DNA of 64,000 bases. It comes from Alphaproteobacteria bacterium. Its GTDB lineage: Bacteria > Pseudomonadota > Alphaproteobacteria > Rhodobacterales > Rhodobacteraceae. The notes under the pieces are model-generated. The model did no database searches and had not been told where the DNA came from. It saw only the letters and a program-made list of their open reading frames with translations. Both the position numbers and the translations under genes were made by a program. The stretch is from the NCBI GenBank assembly GCA_030431485.1, contig JAUIIR010000001.1, forward strand, positions 124,001 through 188,000. The letters are read 5' to 3'. Of this stretch, positions 9,716-19,035 are shown piece after piece. The first letter of the stretch is position 1. The number at the start of each line of letters is the position of its first letter.

Positions 9716-10690
9716 TCAGTCCGCAGTGGCAGCCGCACGCGGGATTTTTGCGTCAGCGGTTTCAAGTAAGGTTCGCGCCGTAATCTCATCGGTGATCAGG
9801 ACATTGGGCGCAAGCGACATGATGCTGGCTCGCAGGATTTCGATCTTTTCCCGGCCCCCTGACATGAGCACTTTTCTTGGCACACGTTTCAAGCGATCGA
9901 GGGACACCGAGATCGACCGATTGTTGACCGGATGGTCCACGATATTCCCGTCTTTGTCGAGAAAGTGATAGAGAAAATCGCCGACCGCACCCGCCGCGAT
10001 CAGCGATTGACGGTCCGACTCCGTGATGTGACCAGAGCGATAGGACGTGGTCAAAGAGGTGATCCCGCCGCAGGACAGCAAAGCCACATCGCAGGCTTCG
10101 GCGAGTTGGAGGATTTGATCGAGGCCACAGTTTTCGAGCAGCGCGTGCCGTGTTTGCGGCGAATCCACAACTGCCGGCGCCGAGATCAGATAGCCTTCGG
10201 CTTCGAAGAGTTCGGCAAATTGCCACGCAAATTCGGCAGGGTTAAAGCGTCTGGCCTGTGCAATGCCGCCAAGAAGGGACACAACCCGCACGTCCGACAG
10301 GGGCTTTTCCTCGATATAGGGCAACATCGCATGCAGGGTCTTGCCCCAACCGACACCGACGGTCATCCCGTTTTCCATCAGGTTAGAAACATAGGTGCCT
10401 GCCGCCGCAGCGATCACCCGTGTTGGGTCGTCTTCTATGGCTTCCACGGGCGCGACAATGGCCTGTTCGAAATCGTAGTGGTCCTGAAGCTGTTGTTGAA
10501 GCTCGATCAACTCGGTCAATTCCGACTTGATCCGGATCACAACCTCACCACGTTTCTTGGCTTCGGATAACAAACGGGTCACCGTGATCCGGTTCACGCC
10601 AAGCTTTTTCCCGACATCGGATTGGGTCATGCCTTCGATGTAGTAAAGCCATGCGGCGCGGACCCGAAGCTGGTCTTGCGATTTTGCCAT
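9716..10690 (-). CDS. SorC-family sugar-responsive transcriptional regulator
   Basis: The 324-residue protein has an N-terminal helix-turn-helix (residues about 18-50, GMTQSDVGKKLGVNRITVTRLL) and a C-terminal sugar-phosphate-binding domain of the SorC/DeoR(Bacillus) type (about 60-315, with VGVGWGKTLHAML and LLSCGGI). Such proteins usually bind a phosphorylated sugar or polyol intermediate and control the adjacent catabolic operon. It lies 84 bp downstream of the acetoin-dehydrogenase-like genes on the same strand. A near-palindrome related to TGAAC-N4-GTTCA at 10764-10777 lies upstream of it, and perfect copies lie in two promoters of the neighbouring importer units, so it is the prime candidate for their regulator. 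Confidence 0.9.
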   Translation of the reverse strand: MAKSQDQLRVRAAWLYYIEGMTQSDVGKKLGVNRITVTRLLSEAKKRGEVVIRIKSELTELIELQQQLQDHYDFEQAIVAPVEAIEDDPTRVIAAAAGTYVSNLMENGMTVGVGWGKTLHAMLPYIEEKPLSDVRVVSLLGGIAQARRFNPAEFAWQFAELFEAEGYLISAPAVVDSPQTRHALLENCGLDQILQLAEACDVALLSCGGITSLTTSYRSGHITESDRQSLIAAGAVGDFLYHFLDKDGNIVDHPVNNRSISVSLDRLKRVPRKVLMSGGREKIEILRASIMSLAPNVLITDEITARTLLETADAKIPRAAATAD

Positions 10691-10763
10691 CGGATCGCCC
10701 CCTTGTGATCTGTCTTATGTCTTTGGCTTTTGACAGGTAACCGATGTTTTCGGTGGGTGACAA

Positions 10764-10777
10764 TGAACAACTGGTCA
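10764..10777. promoter_or_regulatory. near-palindromic copy of the TGAAC-N4-GTTCA motif
   Basis: TGAAC-AACT-GGTCA differs from the perfect motif at 15537 and 26623 by one base. It lies 74 bp upstream of the SorC-type gene and overlaps the stop codon of the lipoyl-hydrolase gene. It could serve autoregulation, but its position inside a coding end makes this uncertain. Confidence 0.35.
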
Positions 10778-12079
10778 AAGGTTTGACGACAGGATCCGGC
10801 CCAACTCAGCACTGCACTCGATCTGGGGCATGTGCCCAACGCCGTCAAAAAGGTGAAGCGCCATCTTGCCCGGGGCGCGCAGGGCGTGTTTCCAAGGGAT
10901 GATCGCGTCCTGTTTGCCCCATATGATCCGGGTCGGCGTGTCGATCCGTTCTAGTGCCGCGCGTAGGTCAAAAGCCTGAACCCCATCGGGGAAAAGTGCA
11001 TCGGCAAGACGCGACTGCGCCGCGCGCAGGTTCGTGTCTTCCCGCCCCGCCATGGCAAGGCGGACATAGCTGTCGGTCACGATGTCTTCGTTTGCCACAA
11101 GGCTGCGCAGCCACGGACCAAGGCTTTCGGCGCGGGTAGCCCTGCAGATCCCCGACAGCGCATTGCCGTTGATATCCGGGCCAAGCCCCGCAGGTGCGAT
11201 CAGGGTCAGGGACGACAATCGTTTTGCCCGGGTATCGGCCAGTGCAATACTGACGGCACCGCCAAGGCTGTGACCAACCAGATGTGCGGCGTCAAGGTTT
11301 AGATCGTCAAAGGCACGCCGGACCTCGCGGACCAGATCGGCAAAGCTGTCGATGCGCAGTTTTGGTGATTTGCCGTGACCGGGCAGGTCGATCCGGATCA
11401 ATGGGCGGTGCTTCAGATGTGTCTCCATCGGTGACCAGGACGTGGCATCACTGGCAAAGCCGTGGATCATCACGATCGGTGTCCCGGTGCCGCCTTTGGA
11501 GCGGGTCACTGCCAGACTACCGGTTTCCGCTTTGAAGACGAGCGGTGACGCCAGCGGGGCAGGGCGCGTGTCACGCAGAGCGATTTCGGTTTCGACGTCC
11601 AGCGCCTGTACCCGCCCGCGCGGACCGGTGCCGATCAGGTCTGCGATGTTCAGGCCCGCACCGCTTGCCAAGGAGCGTGCGCGCGGGGTGGCGCGGACCT
11701 TGTCCGTAGCTTCCCCAGCAATGGCGTCGACCAGTTCCAATTCGGCCTCGACCGGCACGTCCGCTTCGACTTGTTTCGGCTCGGGTGCAGCCCCAGCTCC
11801 GGCTTGGCCCGCAAACGGCGCGGGTTGTTCGCCTACTTCTTCGCCCTCGGCATAAAGCCAGGCGCAGGGTGTGCCGATTGGGATGTCCATCCCCTCGGAG
11901 GCGGTGTGGTGCAGGATGCCATCGGCAGGCGCCTCGACCTCCATCGCGGCCTTATCTGTTTCGATGTCGAACAGCGGCTCGCCCTTGGACACCCGTTCGC
12001 CTTCGGCGATGTGCCACGACATGATCTTGCCCTTGGCCATGTCCATGTCGACCTTGGGCATGATGACTTCGGTCGGCAT
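10775..12079 (-). CDS. AcoC-like lipoyl-domain/alpha-beta hydrolase fusion (E2 component)
   Basis: The 434-residue protein joins three parts. A lipoyl domain (residues 1-80) carries the lipoylated Lys43 in TDKAAMEVEAP. A peripheral subunit-binding segment lies around 128-165 (ATPRARSLA to GTGPRGRV). An alpha/beta hydrolase domain (about 200-434) has oxyanion HGFASD, nucleophile GHSLGG, acid GKQDAI and His in VGHMPQ. This is the plan of AcoC, the acetyltransferase of acetoin dehydrogenase, and not of pyruvate or branched-chain E2, whose HxxxDG catalytic domain is absent. The start overlaps the E1 beta stop by 4 bp. No E3 gene is nearby, so a general lipoamide dehydrogenase is probably shared. 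Confidence 0.88.
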   Translation of the reverse strand: MPTEVIMPKVDMDMAKGKIMSWHIAEGERVSKGEPLFDIETDKAAMEVEAPADGILHHTASEGMDIPIGTPCAWLYAEGEEVGEQPAPFAGQAGAGAAPEPKQVEADVPVEAELELVDAIAGEATDKVRATPRARSLASGAGLNIADLIGTGPRGRVQALDVETEIALRDTRPAPLASPLVFKAETGSLAVTRSKGGTGTPIVMIHGFASDATSWSPMETHLKHRPLIRIDLPGHGKSPKLRIDSFADLVREVRRAFDDLNLDAAHLVGHSLGGAVSIALADTRAKRLSSLTLIAPAGLGPDINGNALSGICRATRAESLGPWLRSLVANEDIVTDSYVRLAMAGREDTNLRAAQSRLADALFPDGVQAFDLRAALERIDTPTRIIWGKQDAIIPWKHALRAPGKMALHLFDGVGHMPQIECSAELGRILSSNL

Positions 12080-13089
12080 CAGACACGTCCCTTCGCCAGA
12101 TTGCGCGCGGCCTCCAGGATGTCGGGCACCTGTGGAACAACCGCTTTCTCAAGCTCCGGATTATAAGGGATCGGGCATTCGGCCCCTCCCAACCTGATGA
12201 TCGGCGCATCAAGATAGTCGAACGCGTCGCTTTCTGCGACCATCGCCGATACTTCGGCACCCACGCCCAATGTCTTGACCGCCTCGTAGACGCAGACCAG
12301 ACGTCCGGTCTTGCGGACCGAGGTGAGCACCGTGTCGCGGTCCATCGGGCGGATCGTGCGCAGGTCGATCACCTCGGCGTCGATGCCTTCGGCGGCCAAT
12401 GTCTGGGCAGCATCAAGCGCCTTGTGCACCATGATTGACGTGGCAATGATGGTCAGGTCCTTGCCCTCGCGCATCACTGCCGCCTTGCCGATGGGGGTGG
12501 TGTAATAGCCTTCCGGCACATGCCCCTTCATCTTGTAAAGGATCTTGTGCTCGTAGATCATCACCGGATCGGGATCTTCCAGCGCAGCCAGCAATAGACC
12601 CTTGGCATCAGCAGGTGTCGCAGGTTGAACCACCTTCAGACCGGGCACATGCGCGGTCCATGCCTCTAGGCTCTGGCTGTGCTGTGCCGCAGCGCCGGTG
12701 CCGGACCCTGAGGGAAAGCGCATGACCACAGGCACCGACACTGCGCCACCCAGCATGTAACGGATCTTGGCCGCTTGATTGACGATCTGCTCCATCCCGA
12801 GCGTCGCGAAGTCCGAGAACTGGAATTCAAAGATTGGCCTTAGCCCGGTCATCGCGGCACCGACCGCGACGCCAGCGCCGCCCAACTCGGAAATAGGCGT
12901 ATCCATGACACGGTCCGTGCCGTATTTCTCGACCAGTTCGCCAGTGACGCCAAAGGCCCCGCCATAAACTCCGATATCCTCACCCATAAGGATGACGCGT
13001 TCATCGCGGGCCATGGCGATGTCCATGGCTTCGCGGATGGCCTCGGCATAAGACAATTCGCGGAGGTCGGTCTTGCTGTGCATGTTCAT
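12079..13089 (-). CDS. 2-oxoacid/acetoin dehydrogenase-type E1 beta subunit
   Basis: This 336-residue transketolase-like subunit pairs with the E1 alpha protein encoded directly upstream (4-bp ATGA overlap). Typical beta-subunit segments are [15 protein letters not shown] near residue 36, the [22 protein letters not shown] region near 92, and [21 protein letters not shown] near 125. Together the E1 subunits use thiamine diphosphate to cleave or decarboxylate the substrate and transfer the acyl group to the lipoyl arm of the hydrolase fusion. The E2 type next door suggests an acyloin (2-hydroxyketone) substrate rather than a 2-oxoacid. Confidence 0.93.
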   Translation of the reverse strand: MNMHSKTDLRELSYAEAIREAMDIAMARDERVILMGEDIGVYGGAFGVTGELVEKYGTDRVMDTPISELGGAGVAVGAAMTGLRPIFEFQFSDFATLGMEQIVNQAAKIRYMLGGAVSVPVVMRFPSGSGTGAAAQHSQSLEAWTAHVPGLKVVQPATPADAKGLLLAALEDPDPVMIYEHKILYKMKGHVPEGYYTTPIGKAAVMREGKDLTIIATSIMVHKALDAAQTLAAEGIDAEVIDLRTIRPMDRDTVLTSVRKTGRLVCVYEAVKTLGVGAEVSAMVAESDAFDYLDAPIIRLGGAECPIPYNPELEKAVVPQVPDILEAARNLAKGRV

Positions 13090-14102
13090 GATGCGGTCTC
13101 TTCGGTGTAGACGTCGCGTGTGACCTCTTCGATCTTCGGATTGGCCCCCTCGGTTGCAAAAGCGATGGCCTCTTCGATAATCCGGGTCGCGTCGGCTTCG
13201 ATCCCTGCAACCTCGTCCTCGGTGGCGATCTTGTGGTCAGTTAGCAGCTTAGCCATCGCGGCAATCGGGTCGCGGGACTGCCAGTCTGCGATCTCTTCCT
13301 TGGTCCGGTAGCGGTTGCGGTCCGACTTGGAATGCCCGCGCCAGCGGTAAGTAACGTTCTCGACAAGGCTCGGGCCTTCGCCGTTGCGGGCGCGTTCGAC
13401 TGCCGCGTCAACAGCTTCGGTCACGGCGGAAAAATCGTTCCCGTCCACTGTCACGCCCGGCATGGCATAGGCCACCGCCCGGTCCGCGATGTTCTTGACT
13501 GAGGTCGAGCGCTCGGTCGAGGTTGACATGCCGTACTTGTTGTTTTCACAAACAAAAACCACGGGCAGCTTCCAGACCGACGCCATGTTCAGCGCTTCGT
13601 GAAACGCGCCCTCGTTGTTGGCGCCATCCCCAAAGAAACAGACGGTGACAGCGCCGGTGCCCAACCGCTTGGCCGACAAGGCTGCGCCGACCGCAATCGG
13701 CAGACCGCCGCCCACGATACCGTTGGCGCCTAGATTGCCCTTGCTTGGGTCTGCGATATGCATCGACCCGCCGCGCCCTTTGCAATAGCCACTTTCCTTG
13801 CCGAAAAACTCGGCGAACATGCGGGACAGGTCCGCACCTTTGGCGACGCAATGGCCATGACCCCGGTGGGTCGAGGTGATCTTGTCCTCATCACTCAGCG
13901 ACATGCAGGACCCGACTGCTGACGCTTCCTGTCCAATGCTCAGGTGCATCGTGCCGTGGATCAGACCGCGCATGTAGCTGTCTTCCGCGCCTTCCTCGAA
14001 TTTGCGGATCAGGTACATCTTTTTCAGAGCGTCTTTTAGCTCCTCCGCACTGTACCGCGCGATGGCGTAGGGGATGTTATTGGGTGTCACGGTGTCACGC
14101 AT
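13086..14102 (-). CDS. thiamine-diphosphate-dependent dehydrogenase E1 alpha subunit
   Basis: The 338-residue protein carries the thiamine-diphosphate/Mg motif beginning [10 protein letters not shown] and ending in ENN, which is the GDG-X(22-30)-N pattern, with HRGHGH and GGSMH segments before it. The chosen ATG at 14102 has AAGGA 8 bases upstream and overlaps the stop of the oxidoreductase gene by 8 bp; an ATG 6 codons earlier lacks a ribosome site. It is the second gene of a tightly overlapping five-gene unit (SAF oxidoreductase, E1 alpha, E1 beta, E2-hydrolase, SorC regulator). Confidence 0.93.
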   Translation of the reverse strand: MRDTVTPNNIPYAIARYSAEELKDALKKMYLIRKFEEGAEDSYMRGLIHGTMHLSIGQEASAVGSCMSLSDEDKITSTHRGHGHCVAKGADLSRMFAEFFGKESGYCKGRGGSMHIADPSKGNLGANGIVGGGLPIAVGAALSAKRLGTGAVTVCFFGDGANNEGAFHEALNMASVWKLPVVFVCENNKYGMSTSTERSTSVKNIADRAVAYAMPGVTVDGNDFSAVTEAVDAAVERARNGEGPSLVENVTYRWRGHSKSDRNRYRTKEEIADWQSRDPIAAMAKLLTDHKIATEDEVAGIEADATRIIEEAIAFATEGANPKIEEVTRDVYTEETAS

Positions 14103-15426
14103 TGAGAAGGTCCTTCCCATAAAGCATCATGTCCTGGCGGCGGCGCAGCTCGACCAGCCGCGACTGCGGAAGGGTGGCATTGGCCAATGTGATCAGCTCA
14201 CCTTTCTTGATTGGCGCGGTCACTTTGGCTCCGGTCAGCATCCCGGCAGGAAGGGCGCGCGCGGCTTGCGCCCGACCCACTTCCATCGCCCATGCTCGGT
14301 AGGCGTATTCGCCAATCTGGTCGAGAGTATCGCCCGGCTGCAGATCCTTCTTGGCCAAGGCACAGACTTCAACCACCGGCTTTTCCAGTGGGATCATGTC
14401 GGCTTTGCCGTAAAGCACGGAACGCGCGCAGGTCAGCGGCACTTCGAGCGATGTCAGGTGATAGGGGCGAATGAACTCATAGTAGGGCCCGTCGCCCATC
14501 TTGAGGTCTTTCATCCGCTCATGGATGCGCGGATGTTCGGCCTCGACGATGCAGAAAACGCCCGGTGACACGCCCTTGCCGATGGAATAATCCACCTTGC
14601 CGATGCCCGACAGAATGCCGCCGTCCTTTTCCGGGATAAGCACTTTCGCCAGTTCCTTGGGGCCTGCCGCTGGGCCGTGCATGCCGTCCACATCCGGGAT
14701 CAGGCCGGTGGCATTGCCGATGGCGGCCATTTCAACGGCGGTTTTTGATCCGTCCACAAACTCCACCAACAGACGCGGGTTCATGTGGCGTCGGACCGCT
14801 TCTGCCTCGTAGGCGTCCGGTGTAGCGTCGATGTTCAGCGGATTGTTCTTGCCTTTGCCGGCGCAGACCACCTTGTGACCCATGGCGGTCACGAACTCGA
14901 TCAGCTCCATGCAAGAAGACGGCTCGTCGCCTGCGCCCAGCGAATAGACCACGCCCAACCGGTCCGCTTCGTTGCGCAGGTATGCACCAATGGTCACGTC
15001 CGCTTCGACGTTCATCATGGTCAAATGCTTGCCGCGCTCCATTGCCTTTAGGCCAATTTCTGCACCTACCGCGGGAATGCCGGTCGCGTCGATCACTACG
15101 TCGATTAATCCTGATTCGAGGATCAAATCGGCATTGTCCGTTATCGCTGTTTTGCCGGATTCGACGATCGCATTGAGGTCACCTGTCGATTTTGCGTCCT
15201 GGCTATGGCCGTCCTCGCCTGTTGCGATGGACACGGCCTTGTGCGCGTTCGGAACGTTCAGCTCCGAGATCGCCGCCACGTCGACGCCGTCCATCATTGC
15301 GGCGCGCGTGACGATATCTGTCCCCATTTCGCCGGACCCAATCAGTCCGATGCGGACAGGTTTGCCAGATGCGGCTCGCGCGGCGAGGTCTTTCGCCAGT
15401 CCGGTCAATGCGATGTTGGAGGCCAT
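14095..15426 (-). CDS. SAF-domain NAD(P)-binding oxidoreductase, homoserine-dehydrogenase-like (COG4091 type)
   Basis: The 443-residue protein begins with a Rossmann fold (GLIGSGEMGTDI, residues 27-38) and ends with a SAF domain (about 355-430, KKDLQPGDTLDQIG and APIKKGELI). This combination is that of predicted homoserine-dehydrogenase-like proteins of COG4091, whose reactions are largely unassigned. It leads the operon with the acetoin-dehydrogenase-like complex, so it probably oxidises or rearranges the imported substrate to the compound that the complex cleaves. AGGA lies 9 bases before the ATG. Its promoter region is shared with the divergent importer and contains a perfect TGAAC-N4-GTTCA palindrome. 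Confidence 0.8.
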   Translation of the reverse strand: MASNIALTGLAKDLAARAASGKPVRIGLIGSGEMGTDIVTRAAMMDGVDVAAISELNVPNAHKAVSIATGEDGHSQDAKSTGDLNAIVESGKTAITDNADLILESGLIDVVIDATGIPAVGAEIGLKAMERGKHLTMMNVEADVTIGAYLRNEADRLGVVYSLGAGDEPSSCMELIEFVTAMGHKVVCAGKGKNNPLNIDATPDAYEAEAVRRHMNPRLLVEFVDGSKTAVEMAAIGNATGLIPDVDGMHGPAAGPKELAKVLIPEKDGGILSGIGKVDYSIGKGVSPGVFCIVEAEHPRIHERMKDLKMGDGPYYEFIRPYHLTSLEVPLTCARSVLYGKADMIPLEKPVVEVCALAKKDLQPGDTLDQIGEYAYRAWAMEVGRAQAARALPAGMLTGAKVTAPIKKGELITLANATLPQSRLVELRRRQDMMLYGKDLLNA

Positions 15427-15536
15427 ACGAGTTTTTCCTGTCGCTCTTGTTTGAGGCGAATATCCTGAACTTTTGTATGTGCGTCAAGATTAATGTTCAA
15501 AACTTGCAGAAAAGTTCTTGACGTCAGGTGGTATGG

Positions 15537-15550
15537 TGAACAATGGTTCA
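15537..15550. promoter_or_regulatory. palindrome TGAAC-N4-GTTCA in divergent promoter, candidate SorC operator
   Basis: TGAAC and GTTCA flank AATG. The site lies 111 bp before the SAF oxidoreductase start and 94 bp before the binding-protein start, so it could control both directions. Isolated half-sites occur at 15466-15470 (TGAAC) and 15495-15499 (GTTCA). The same palindrome recurs at 26623-26636. Confidence 0.6.
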
Positions 15551-15643
15551 GTTGTGCAGTTACGTGTTCCGGCGACGTGAAGCGGCAGTGGAGGCTGCTT
15601 GAGGCGGAAAATTCGATAATTGTGCCATCAAGGGAGGAAAATG

Positions 15644-17197
15644 ATGGAATTCAGAGGAAGACTATCCAGACGGTCGTTCATGGCGAGCGCATCGGCTATG
15701 GGAATCGCCGCAACCGGCTCGACATGGGGTGGCAAGCTACTTGCGGCCAGCCACTTGCCGGACCCACAAAGCGTGCTCGACGGGATTTCGATCTCCCAGT
15801 ACGTCCGCGCGGATTATCGCGACCTCTATGGCATGTCGGATGACAAGCCGATGTGGGACAGCAACAAAGACTGGATCCGTACCGTCGACTGGGAAAAAGT
15901 TCGGTCCGAACTCGCTGGCACCACTGTGCGCTTTGCGGTTGGCGCGGCTGACGCCGAATCCGCCGCTGAGGGACTTGTCCCGTTCGAGGCGCTCTCCGGC
16001 ATCACGGTTGAGCTTGTTCCGATTCCGGATGACAGCTTCTATGACAAGGCCCTTGCCGAATTCATCTCGGGCAATGCATCCTTCGACGCGTTGCAGTTCT
16101 TCTCGCCCTGGCTGGGTGACTTCGCAGCGCCGGGCTTCCTCTATCCTCTGCAGGAATTTGCAGACAAGTGGAGCCTGCCGCTCGACGATTTCTACGACAC
16201 CTATCGCCTGAACTATGGCTATTTCAACGGCCAGATGTACGGCATCCCGTTCGACTGCGACATTCAGATGGTCCACCTGCGCAAGGGCTATGTTGAGCAG
16301 GTTCTGGGTGGTCCGATTGACAAGGTGAACTCTGTTCCGACCTATGATGAACTGATCCGTCTGTCCGGCGAGTTGAACAAGGTCGAGCCCGGTGTCTCTG
16401 GGGTCGGCCTGATGGCAGCTCCAGGCTTCTGGTCGACCTACACATGGGAGCATGTATCGGCGCAGGCTGGCATGATGCTCTTTGACGAGAATTGGGAACC
16501 AATCTTCAACGGCGATGCCGGTATGAAGGGCCTGGAGATCATTCTCGAACTGTCCAAAAACGCCAACGAGGGCCATGCAGGTGCCGGTTGGCCGGAAAAC
16601 CGTGCCGCATGGCTTGGCGGTCAGGTGGCCACCAATATCAGCTGGCAGGACAGCGGCACGCAGGCGATGCGGCCGGATCAGTCGCAGATCGTCGACGATT
16701 TCGTCACCATCTACGAACCGCGTATCGCAGGCGGCCGGTTCGCGCCGCCGAACATCGCGGGCTCGACCTCGTGTGTCTCGGCCTCTGCACAGAACCCCGA
16801 AGGCGCATTCCTCATGCTTGGCTTCCTGACGACAGCGTCGATCATGGCGATGAATGAAGCGAACGCGAACGGTGTGGCCCCCGGCTACAAGTCAGTTCTG
16901 GAAAACGAGAACCTTCAAGCCGTCTCGCAACCTGCGAAGGTCTGGGGTGACAGCCTGCATCACGCATGGTGCAGCCCGCGTCTGCCTGGTGCGTTCCCGA
17001 TCGAGCAGGCCATCGGCAACGAGATCAACCGCGCTGTGGTCGGTCAGATCACGGCAAAAGAAGCGCTCGACAACGCGGCCGCGGCCGTCAAGCAGATCAT
17101 GTCGTCCAACGGCTTCTATCAGGGCAATGATCCGGTAGAATACGCACAGGCGGCACCCGGTCTCTATGTCGGCGAAGGCAAGGACCTGCCGTTCTAA
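15644..17197 (+). CDS. family 1 extracellular solute-binding protein of a sugar ABC importer
   Basis: The 517-residue protein has a Tat-type signal (SRRSFMAS near residue 8, then a hydrophobic segment ending GGKLLAA), so it is probably exported folded to the periplasm. The mature part resembles UgpB/MalE-like binding proteins, with a DALQFFSPWLGDFA region and an NISWQDSGTQ region. It would capture the sugar or polyol for the two permeases that follow. Two adjacent ATG codons exist (15641, 15644); the second has better spacing to GGAGG. The protein is longer than the usual 410-440 residues, mostly in an N-terminal segment of about 60 residues after the signal. Confidence 0.9.
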   Translation: MEFRGRLSRRSFMASASAMGIAATGSTWGGKLLAASHLPDPQSVLDGISISQYVRADYRDLYGMSDDKPMWDSNKDWIRTVDWEKVRSELAGTTVRFAVGAADAESAAEGLVPFEALSGITVELVPIPDDSFYDKALAEFISGNASFDALQFFSPWLGDFAAPGFLYPLQEFADKWSLPLDDFYDTYRLNYGYFNGQMYGIPFDCDIQMVHLRKGYVEQVLGGPIDKVNSVPTYDELIRLSGELNKVEPGVSGVGLMAAPGFWSTYTWEHVSAQAGMMLFDENWEPIFNGDAGMKGLEIILELSKNANEGHAGAGWPENRAAWLGGQVATNISWQDSGTQAMRPDQSQIVDDFVTIYEPRIAGGRFAPPNIAGSTSCVSASAQNPEGAFLMLGFLTTASIMAMNEANANGVAPGYKSVLENENLQAVSQPAKVWGDSLHHAWCSPRLPGAFPIEQAIGNEINRAVVGQITAKEALDNAAAAVKQIMSSNGFYQGNDPVEYAQAAPGLYVGEGKDLPF

Positions 17198-17239
17198 AGG
17201 CCTAGGCCATCACGCAAACTGGACAGGAACGAGATTGTC

Positions 17240-18184
17240 ATGAGCAATCCAGAACTGTCGGATGCCGGGGCGGCACACGCCGCCCCGGTCCAGCCGACGC
17301 AGCGCAGATTCAAGCGTCGCAGCAAGCGTATGAAAACCTTGCTGCCCTATATGCTGGTTGCGCCGGCTGTATTGTATTTGATGCTGATCACGCTCTATCC
17401 AGGCATCTTTGCCATTACGCAAAGCTTCTACCATGTGAAGTTCGGACCATGGCAGCCCGCCGGATTTGAGAACTACACCCGGCTGATGGGCGACTACCAG
17501 TTCTGGGGTGCGCTTTGGAACACGCTGGTGATCGGCTCCATTTCGTTGATCCTGCAATGCGTCATCGCTTTGGCGCTGGCCTTCTATGCCTATCGCGATC
17601 CTTGGGTGCAGGGTTGGCGGATCATTTTCCTGATCCCGATGCTGTTCATGCCCTCCGCTGTCGCCTTCATCTATAAGCTGGCGTTTCTCGACGGACGGGT
17701 GGTTGCAGACCTTCTGATGAGGGTCGGGTTGATCGACGGCAACATTGCCTATCAATCCTCGACATGGCTGAGTCGGATGATCCTGATCATTGCTGATGTC
17801 TGGCAGTGGACTCCGTTTCTTTTCATCATCTTCGTCGCCGGTCTTCAGGCGCAGGATGAAGAAGTGGAAGAAGCCGCGCGGCTGGATGGCGCATCATGGT
17901 ATGCGATCTTCTGGAACATCTCACTACCGATGATGAAGCCGATCATCGCGGTCGCGCTGATCCTTCGGGCCATCGACATCACCACGATGTTCACCAACGT
18001 GTTTATCATCACCAAGGGTGGTCCGGCCTTTGGCACCGAGACGATCAGCTATTTCATTTACCGCACCGGCTTCAAGTTCTTCAACTTCGGCTACGCGTCA
18101 GCGGCTTCAGTGATCATGCTGATCATAACAATCATCATCGCGCAGTTTGTTGTCAAACGCGCCTTTGTCTCGGCGAGGGCCTAA
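17240..18184 (+). CDS. sugar ABC transporter permease, MalF/UgpA type
   Basis: This 314-residue inner-membrane protein has about six hydrophobic segments, the first at residues 35-60. The EAA loop is present near residue 210 (EEVEEAARLDGASWYAIFWNISLPMMKP) and contacts the ATPase. It pairs with the next permease, which starts 2 bases after its stop. The N-terminal 30 residues are basic and cytoplasmic. Confidence 0.93.
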   Translation: MSNPELSDAGAAHAAPVQPTQRRFKRRSKRMKTLLPYMLVAPAVLYLMLITLYPGIFAITQSFYHVKFGPWQPAGFENYTRLMGDYQFWGALWNTLVIGSISLILQCVIALALAFYAYRDPWVQGWRIIFLIPMLFMPSAVAFIYKLAFLDGRVVADLLMRVGLIDGNIAYQSSTWLSRMILIIADVWQWTPFLFIIFVAGLQAQDEEVEEAARLDGASWYAIFWNISLPMMKPIIAVALILRAIDITTMFTNVFIITKGGPAFGTETISYFIYRTGFKFFNFGYASAASVIMLIITIIIAQFVVKRAFVSARA

Positions 18185-18186
18185 GC

Positions 18187-19032
18187 ATGGCATCTCAACG
18201 CAAGCGCTCCCGCGGCGAAAGCCTTGCTCTGCGCTACGCAATTCTTGGGGCATGGGCGCTTTTCTGTCTCGTTCCGGTCCTGTGGTTTCTGTCGATTGGG
18301 CTGCGCCCCCGCACCGAGATCATCACCCCACAGCCGATCTATTTCCCGACCTTCAGCCTCGATGCATGGCACATGATCTGGGAAGACTGGCCGATGGGCA
18401 AATATCTGCGAAACTCGGTGCTCGCCATCATCGGGTCGGTCATCATCGACCTGGTGCTGGCGATCCCGGCGGCCTATTCACTGTCGCGCTTTGAATATCG
18501 CGGCAGGGACGACATCGGCTTTTACATCCTGTCGACCCGCATGATGGCTCCCGCCATTGTGGCGGTGCCGATCTTCTTTCTCTTCCGCAATTTCGGCCTG
18601 CTCGACACGATCTGGGCGCTGATGCTGATCTATGCCGCCATCAACCTGAGCTTTGTGACATGGATCATCCGGTCCTACATGCTCGACATCCCGAAAGAAC
18701 TGGAAGACGCCGCCAAGACCGACGGGGCTGGCCAGATGCGCATCCTGTGGGAAATCATCATCCCGGCAATCCTGCCCGGGATTATCACAGCCTCTGTCAT
18801 CGCGATGATCTTTGCGATCAATGAATTCCTCTTCACGCTGCTCATCGCCTCGACGCCCGACGCCTACACCATGTCTGTGGCGCTCGCGAACTTCACGGGT
18901 GGATCTGACGGCGTGATCTATAACGCGATTGCGCTGGTCGCCTTCCTCGCGTTCCTTCCGGTGTTCCTCGTGGTCGTCCTGATCCAGAAACATCTCTCAC
19001 GCGGTCTGACAATGGGGGCCGTCAAAGGATAA
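18187..19032 (+). CDS. sugar ABC transporter permease, MalG/UgpE type
   Basis: The 281-residue partner permease has six membrane segments and the EAA loop (PKELEDAAKTDGAGQMRILWEIIIP) near residue 170. The ATG at 18187 is used because the preceding permease ends at 18184 and the longer open frame upstream lies inside that gene. It forms the heterodimeric channel with the preceding protein and is followed 3 bases later by the ATPase gene. Confidence 0.93.
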   Translation: MASQRKRSRGESLALRYAILGAWALFCLVPVLWFLSIGLRPRTEIITPQPIYFPTFSLDAWHMIWEDWPMGKYLRNSVLAIIGSVIIDLVLAIPAAYSLSRFEYRGRDDIGFYILSTRMMAPAIVAVPIFFLFRNFGLLDTIWALMLIYAAINLSFVTWIIRSYMLDIPKELEDAAKTDGAGQMRILWEIIIPAILPGIITASVIAMIFAINEFLFTLLIASTPDAYTMSVALANFTGGSDGVIYNAIALVAFLAFLPVFLVVVLIQKHLSRGLTMGAVKG

Positions 19033-19035
19033 AAA

